A DNA stretch of 64,000 nucleotides from Trebonia sp963773105 (lineage in GTDB: Bacteria; Actinomycetota; Actinomycetes; Streptosporangiales; Streptosporangiaceae), in assembly GCA_963773105.1 (NCBI GenBank), contig CAVZAA010000003.1, forward strand, positions 1,364,001 to 1,428,000, given 5' to 3'. How positions within the stretch are numbered: position 1 is the first letter of the stretch; each line of letters opens with the position of its first letter. Positions 59,981 to 64,000 of the stretch are shown here, piece after piece. Both the position numbers and the translations under genes were made by a program. The notes below the pieces were generated by a model that saw only the letters and a list, made by a program, of their open reading frames with translations, was not told where the DNA came from and ran no database searches.

Positions 59981-60960
59981 GCGAACAGCCGACCGAGAAG
60001 AAGATGGTCGACGTCTTCAGCGACGTCGACCGCGAGACCGCGATGACCGCCAACCCGGCCGGCTACGCGGTGGCCGAGCTCGGGGCCGAGGACGAGCGCA
60101 TCGTCACGATGGCGGCCGACATGTCCAACACGGTGGCCGACTTCATCGCCAAGTTCCCCGAGCGCTACATCGAGCTCGGCATCGCCGAGACCAACTCGGT
60201 CTCGGTCGCGGCCGGGCTGGCGACGGCCGGCCTGCTGCCCTACATCTACTCGATGTCGCCGTTCGGCATGCTAAAGACGGCCGAGCAGTGGCGCACCGAC
60301 GTGGACTACAACCACCTCCCGGTCCGCCTCGTGGGGCGGCTGTCCGGCCTGGCCATGGGCTACTTCGGCACGTCGCACTACGCGGTCGAGGACATCGCGG
60401 TCGCGCGCACGATGAACAACACGACCGTGCTCTCGCCCGGGGACCCGGCCTCCACCGTCAGCCTCATGCGCTCGACCGCCAACCTGGACGGCCCGGTCTA
60501 CATCCGGATCGCCGAGGGCGTCGGCAAGGTCTACGACCAGGCGCCCGAGTACGCCCGCGGCCAGTGGCCGAAGCTGCGCAGCGGCGGCGACATCACCCTG
60601 ATTGGCCACGGCATGGGCCTCGGGCTGATCGCGGCGGCGGCGGAGCTGCTGTTCTCCCGCGACAGCATCGAGGCCGACGTCTTCGACGCCGCCTACCTGC
60701 GGCCCTACGACGAGGCGGCGCTGCTCGACAGCGCCCGCAAGACCGGCCGGGTGCTCACAGTGGAGGAGCACACGGTCGTCGGCGGCCTCGGCTCGCTGTG
60801 CGCCGAGGCCATCGCGCGGGCCGGGCTGTCGGTCCGGATGGGGCAGGTCGCCCTACCCGACCAGGACCTCGAAGTCGGCGTGCCGGCCGACCTGTACGAG
60901 TACTACGGGCTGACGGTGGGCAACGTCGCCGACCGGGCGCGGAAGCTGGCCAAGTCGTGA
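59977..60960 (+). CDS. transketolase, C-terminal subunit
   Basis: A 327-residue second half of transketolase. The pyrimidine-binding domain (AELGAEDERIVTMAADMSNT, FPERYIELGIAETNSVSVAAGLA, with the catalytic Glu in GIAE) is followed by the C-terminal domain GGDITLIGHGMGLGLIAAAA and VEEHTVVGGLGS. With the previous gene it forms a complete enzyme that moves two-carbon ketol units. In sugar loci such split pairs often act on unusual sugars (for example sulfo- or deoxy-sugars) rather than the pentose pathway. Confidence 0.93.
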   Translation: MSEQPTEKKMVDVFSDVDRETAMTANPAGYAVAELGAEDERIVTMAADMSNTVADFIAKFPERYIELGIAETNSVSVAAGLATAGLLPYIYSMSPFGMLKTAEQWRTDVDYNHLPVRLVGRLSGLAMGYFGTSHYAVEDIAVARTMNNTTVLSPGDPASTVSLMRSTANLDGPVYIRIAEGVGKVYDQAPEYARGQWPKLRSGGDITLIGHGMGLGLIAAAAELLFSRDSIEADVFDAAYLRPYDEAALLDSARKTGRVLTVEEHTVVGGLGSLCAEAIARAGLSVRMGQVALPDQDLEVGVPADLYEYYGLTVGNVADRARKLAKS

Positions 60961-60970
60961 GGGGGCCGCG

Positions 60971-61531
60971 ATGAACGCCAGGGAACGGCTGCTCGATCCC
61001 ACCGGCGACAGCGAGCGCGACACCAACACGACGCTGGCCCAGCCGCGTCCGCAGTCGCTGCGCGGGCTGACCGTCGGGCTGCTCGACAACACCAAGCCGA
61101 ACGGGATCACGATCCTGGCGGCGGTCGGGCGGGAGCTGACCGAGCACTACGGCGTCCGGGAGGTCCGGATGTTCGCCAAGAGCTACTTCGGCACGCCGGT
61201 CGAGGAGTCCGTGATCAACCAGATGCTGCACAACTGCGACTTCGCGGTGGCCGGGATCGGTGATTGAGGCTCCTGCAGCGCGGCCAGTTTGGCCGATGGG
61301 ATCTTGCTTGAGCGGGCCGGCATCCCCGCTGTGAGCTTGTGCACCGATGCCTTCAGGATCACCGCAGAGGCGATGGCCCGCTCGCTCGGGTTCCCCGGCT
61401 ACCAGTACGTGGCCGTGCCGCACCCGATCGCCAGCCGGACCCAGGCGGAGATCGACGTAATCGCCCGCGACTTCCTCCCGGAGATCATCCGGGTGCTCGG
61501 CGCGGGGCTGACGATCCGCCCAGCGGACTGA
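60971..61531 (+). CDS. UGSC-family selenoprotein (in-frame TGA read as Sec99)
   Basis: The frame runs from ATG 60971 to TGA 61529-61531 and is interrupted once, by TGA at 61265-61267. The protein (186 residues) would read ...CDFAVAGIGD-U-GSCSAASLADGI..., matching the UGSC motif of a known family of (seleno)proteins where U may be Sec or Cys. Sequence on both sides is conserved in character and in the same frame: LTVGLLDNTKPNGI before and LERAGIPAVSLCTDAF after. A hairpin fit for a bacterial SECIS starts 13 bases after the TGA. AGGGGG lies upstream of the ATG. The UGSC Sec/Cys pair implies redox activity; the reaction is unknown. If the TGA were a plain stop, two short useless proteins would result. 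Confidence 0.85.
61268..61306 (+). promoter_or_regulatory. bacterial SECIS-like hairpin
   Basis: CGGCCA (61281-61286) pairs with TGGCCG (61290-61295) to leave the loop GTT. The loop begins about 19 bases after the TGA at 61265-61267, within the known bacterial range (about 16-37), and has the needed G at its first position. The rare codons AGT, TTG and GAT here, against GC-rich neighbours, fit selection on RNA structure. Confidence 0.75.
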
Positions 61532-61548
61532 AAGGGAGGACGACGGGA

Positions 61549-62652
61549 GTGGAAGAGCCGCCGGTGATCGACGACGCCCCGCTGGCGGACCCGGCCGAGG
61601 TCCGCCACGCGATGGAGTTCTACGCCGCGCGCGGCTGGACCGACGGGCTGCCGGTGGTGCCGGTCACCGAGTCGTACCTGTCGGAGTTCCTGGCGACGAC
61701 GTCGCGGGCGCCGTCCGACGTGATCATCCCGATGCCGCACCTGAACCGCGCCCTGACCGTGCGGCTGGCGGCGATCAACGCGGCCCTGGCCGGCTGTCTG
61801 CCCGAGTACTTCCCGGTGGTGCTGGCGGCCTGGGACTCGTTCCTGGGCGACGGCGGGGTGTCGCGGGCGATCTGGCAGTCGACCACCGGAACGGCGCCGT
61901 TCACGGTGGTGAACGGGCCGGTGCGGACCAAGATCGAGCTGAACTCGCGGGGCAACCTGTTCGGCTCCGGGTTCCGGGCCAACGCGACGATCGGGCGGGC
62001 CATCCGGCTGGGCTCACTCAACGCGTTCGGCCTGCGGCCGCACGTGCTCGACCAGGCCACCCAGGGCACCCCCGCCAAGTACTCGTGCTGCATCGCCGAG
62101 AACGAGGAGGACTCGCCGTGGGCGCCGCTGCACGTGGACAACGGGCTGGCGTCCACCGACAGCGCGTGCACGTCGACCGTCATCCGCTCGGTGCTGCACA
62201 TCGAGGCCAGGCACACCATCGTTCCCGAGCAGCTGGCGATGGACCTGGCCGATTCGATCTGCCGCACCGGCGCGATGGTGCGGGCGTTCGCGTCGGTCTA
62301 CGTGGTGCTCAACCCGGAGCACGCGCGGCTGCTCGACTCCCGCGGCTGGTCCAAGCAGGACCTGAAGGAGGCGATCGTCGAGCGCGGCTCGCGGACCTAC
62401 CGGGAGCTTTCCGCGTCCGGCAAGGAGGCGATCGCCAAGGGCACCGGCTGGCGGCTGCCCGCCGGCCACCCGGACGCCCTGCCGCAGACCGCGCCGGCCG
62501 ACCCGGACACGCCCGTATCCGTCATCCGGTCAGCCCATGACGTGCAGATCGTGGTGGCCGGCGCGCCTAACGCGGGGGTGTCGTCCATCGTCGAGACGTT
62601 CGGCGCGGTCGGCCGCCCGCCGTCCGTCGCCAAGGTCGAAGAGAAAGAGTGA
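61549..62652 (+). CDS. conserved partner protein of the UGSC selenoprotein
   Basis: This 367-residue protein starts at GTG 61549 with AGGGAGG eight bases upstream. Near residue 23 it has ARGWTDGLPVVPVTESYLSEF, a W-T-D-G-L-P-x-V-P block. Later blocks are IGRAIRLGSLNAFG, QGTPAKYSCCIAENEED and DSACTSTVIRSV; several Cys are present (SCC, ACTS). No signal or membrane helix is seen. I do not know its fold. It lies 17 bases after the selenoprotein and I believe such pairs recur, so they may form one redox complex. The product's C-terminus AGAPNAGVSSIVETFGAVGR resembles the end of a repeated beta-alpha unit. Confidence 0.65.
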   Translation: MEEPPVIDDAPLADPAEVRHAMEFYAARGWTDGLPVVPVTESYLSEFLATTSRAPSDVIIPMPHLNRALTVRLAAINAALAGCLPEYFPVVLAAWDSFLGDGGVSRAIWQSTTGTAPFTVVNGPVRTKIELNSRGNLFGSGFRANATIGRAIRLGSLNAFGLRPHVLDQATQGTPAKYSCCIAENEEDSPWAPLHVDNGLASTDSACTSTVIRSVLHIEARHTIVPEQLAMDLADSICRTGAMVRAFASVYVVLNPEHARLLDSRGWSKQDLKEAIVERGSRTYRELSASGKEAIAKGTGWRLPAGHPDALPQTAPADPDTPVSVIRSAHDVQIVVAGAPNAGVSSIVETFGAVGRPPSVAKVEEKE

Positions 62653-62750
62653 AAGGCGGGTCCCCGGTGGCGCGTCGTACCAGCCAGGTGCGGGTCGCGG
62701 TCGGCCGATCCTCAGTTTTGTCCGAACGGACCGTGGTTTCACCTGATAGT

Positions 62751-62786
62751 GGATCGCTGGATACATCCGGGTGTACCCAGCGATCC
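62751..62786. promoter_or_regulatory. 36-base near-perfect palindrome
   Basis: Left arm 62751-62768 and right arm 62769-62786 pair at 16 of 18 positions; the outer ten (GGATCGCTGG / CCAGCGATCC) are perfect. It lies 31 bases before the GTG of the FAD enzyme, inside the downstream part of the operon. It may be an operator or an RNA hairpin. Confidence 0.75.
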
Positions 62787-62816
62787 ATCGTCAGCCCCAA
62801 CCGGGATGAGGAGATC

Positions 62817-64000
62817 GTGTTGAGCGGCGAGACGATCATCGAGCCGAGCCGGTCGACGCCGGTCTACGGCGAGTTCGACGTGGTCGTGGTCGGCGGCGGG
62901 CCGGCTGGGATCATGGCGGCTTCCGCCGCCGCCCGGGCCGGGTGCTCGACGCTGCTGATCGAGCGCTACGGGTTCCTCGGCGGGGCCGGGACGGCGGGCG
63001 GGCTGTCCACCTTCTGCGGGCTGCACGCGCGCACGTACGGGGCGGACGTGCGGGTGATCCGGGGGCTAGCCGACGAGCTGCTCGACCGGCTGGCGAAGCT
63101 GGACGGGCTGAACGCGCCGCACCTGACGATCGCGGACGGGATCGCGGCGCAGGCGTTCGACATCTCGGCCTACAAGATCGCGGCCGACGAGCTGGTCACC
63201 GGGTCGGGGGCGCGGATCCTGTTCCACGCGATGGCGGTCGGGGCGGTGATGCGCACGACCACAGAGATCGACGCGGTGCTGATCGAGTCCAAGTCCGGGC
63301 GGCAGGCGGTGCGGGGGCGGTTCTTCATCGACGCGTCGGGCGACGGGGACCTAGCCGCCTGGGCCGGGGTGCCGTGGGAGAAGGCACCGCCGGTCGACGG
63401 GATGATGTACCCGTCGCTGATGTTCCGCATCAACGGCGTCGACGTCGAGCGGGCCGGGCCGGCCCCTGGCGGACGGTCGAGCGACTGATGGACGAGGCGG
63501 AGCGGGCCGGCACGCACACGTTCCCGCGCAAGAAGCCGATCGTCCGGCCGCAGCGCAACCCGCTCGAGTGGCGGGCCAACCTGACCCAGCTCCGCACCGC
63601 CGACGGCGGCGCCATCGACGGGACCGACGTCGACCAGCTCACGCTGGGCGAGCTGACCGGGCGGCAGCAGGCGCTGGACGCGTTCACGTTCATCAGGGAC
63701 CGCACCCCCGGGTTCGAGGACTCCTACATCGTCGACATCGCGCCGCAGATCGGCATCCGCGAGACCCGCCGGATCATCGGCGCCTACCAGCTGACCGAGG
63801 ACGACGTGCTCGGCTGCGCCGACTTCGACGACACCATCGGGGTGAACGGCTGGCCGGTGGAGGCGCACGTCGCGGGCACGGTCGAGTTCCGCTGGCAGCG
63901 GGACGAGCGCGGGTTCAACCAGCTTCCGTTCCGCATCATCGTGCCGCCCGCCACCGCCAACCTCTACGTCACCGGCCGGTGCTCGTCGATGACCCACGGG
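62817..64000 (+). pseudogene. FAD-dependent oxidoreductase (frameshifted, 3' end outside window)
   Basis: The FAD motif VVVVGGGPAGIMAASAAARAG opens an FAD_oxidored-type protein, followed by ERYGFLGGAGTAGGLSTFCG. The first frame runs to 63488 and ends ...GVDVERAGPAPGGRSSD. The genuine continuation, PWRTVERLMDEAERAGTHTF, is in another frame; one base is missing near 63464 (GGCCGGGCCGGCCCC). It then runs open to the window edge through IAPQIGIRETRRIIGAYQLT and RIIVPPATANLYVTGRCSSM, which are standard for this family. GTG 62817 or TTG 62820 follow GAGGAG. The frame extends back to 62649, but those residues look non-coding. Substrate: unknown, perhaps a sugar acid or polyol of the locus. Confidence 0.8.

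Noticed and set aside
60971..61267. Ending the gene at the TGA at 61265-61267 and calling a separate gene from 61289
   Set aside because: The frame continues with UGSC-family sequence, the TGA is at the motif's Sec position, and a SECIS-like hairpin follows. Two separate fragments would make no sense.

Overview
The window is about 70% G+C, with GTG and TTG starts, short ATGA/GTGA overlaps and actinobacterial gene content: DUF1707, CspA, SbcCD, a UBP zinc finger beside a redox sensor kinase, and an NHLP-type peptide cluster. It is chromosomal DNA from an actinomycete. The genus cannot be fixed from the sequence. No rRNA, tRNA, insertion sequence or CRISPR array was seen.

Layout. 1-1690 (minus): a coupled pair with a PD-(D/E)XK-like nuclease running off the left edge. 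1909-9164: a DEAD-box helicase with a long Arg/Gly/Asp tail, CspA, a TetR/NmrA pair, a four-copy palindromic repeat, a DUF1707 protein and a secreted beta-helix protein. 9194-12023: a DHOD-like flavoprotein, an AlkB-like dioxygenase and a HAD phosphatase. 12042-16525 (minus): a coupled sensor operon (response regulator-flavin reductase fusion, cyclic-nucleotide-domain kinase, UBP finger) followed by the eroded remains of a sulfite-oxidase-like gene and its ferredoxin-reductase partner. 16610-30588: housekeeping genes (hydroxyacid dehydrogenase, GNATs, universal stress protein, SbcC/SbcD, a flavin monooxygenase, a fused tandem ABC exporter) and an MFS fragment.

30537-53644 is the most notable region. 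It is a RiPP cluster of the azole (TOMM/LAP) type built on a nitrile-hydratase-like (NHLP) leader. The 125-residue precursor ends in a Cys-packed core, SVTIKTCCCPCCSCT. A fused leader-binding/YcaO cyclodehydratase and a SagB-type dehydrogenase would make the azoles. The three-part NHLP exporter (HlyD, C39-peptidase ABC, second ABC) would cut and export the product. Two P450s, a methyltransferase, a flavin amine oxidase, a Rieske oxygenase and an alpha/beta hydrolase are candidate tailoring enzymes. A second ABC system, two tiny 2-TM proteins and a large LuxR regulator complete the set. I do not recognise this combination of core and tailoring enzymes as a described product.

53648-64000 looks like a carbohydrate-catabolism locus: an SDR, a sugar ABC importer, a split transketolase, a UGSC-family selenoprotein whose Sec99 is encoded by an in-frame TGA followed by a SECIS-like hairpin, a conserved partner protein, and an FAD oxidoreductase running off the right edge. 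The intergenic regions hold several strong palindromes likely to be operators.

Reading frames are broken at about 15793, 26298, 26727, 30810 and 63464, each by a few bases. That many in 64 kb suggests consensus errors in the assembly for at least some, so those genes may be intact in the organism.
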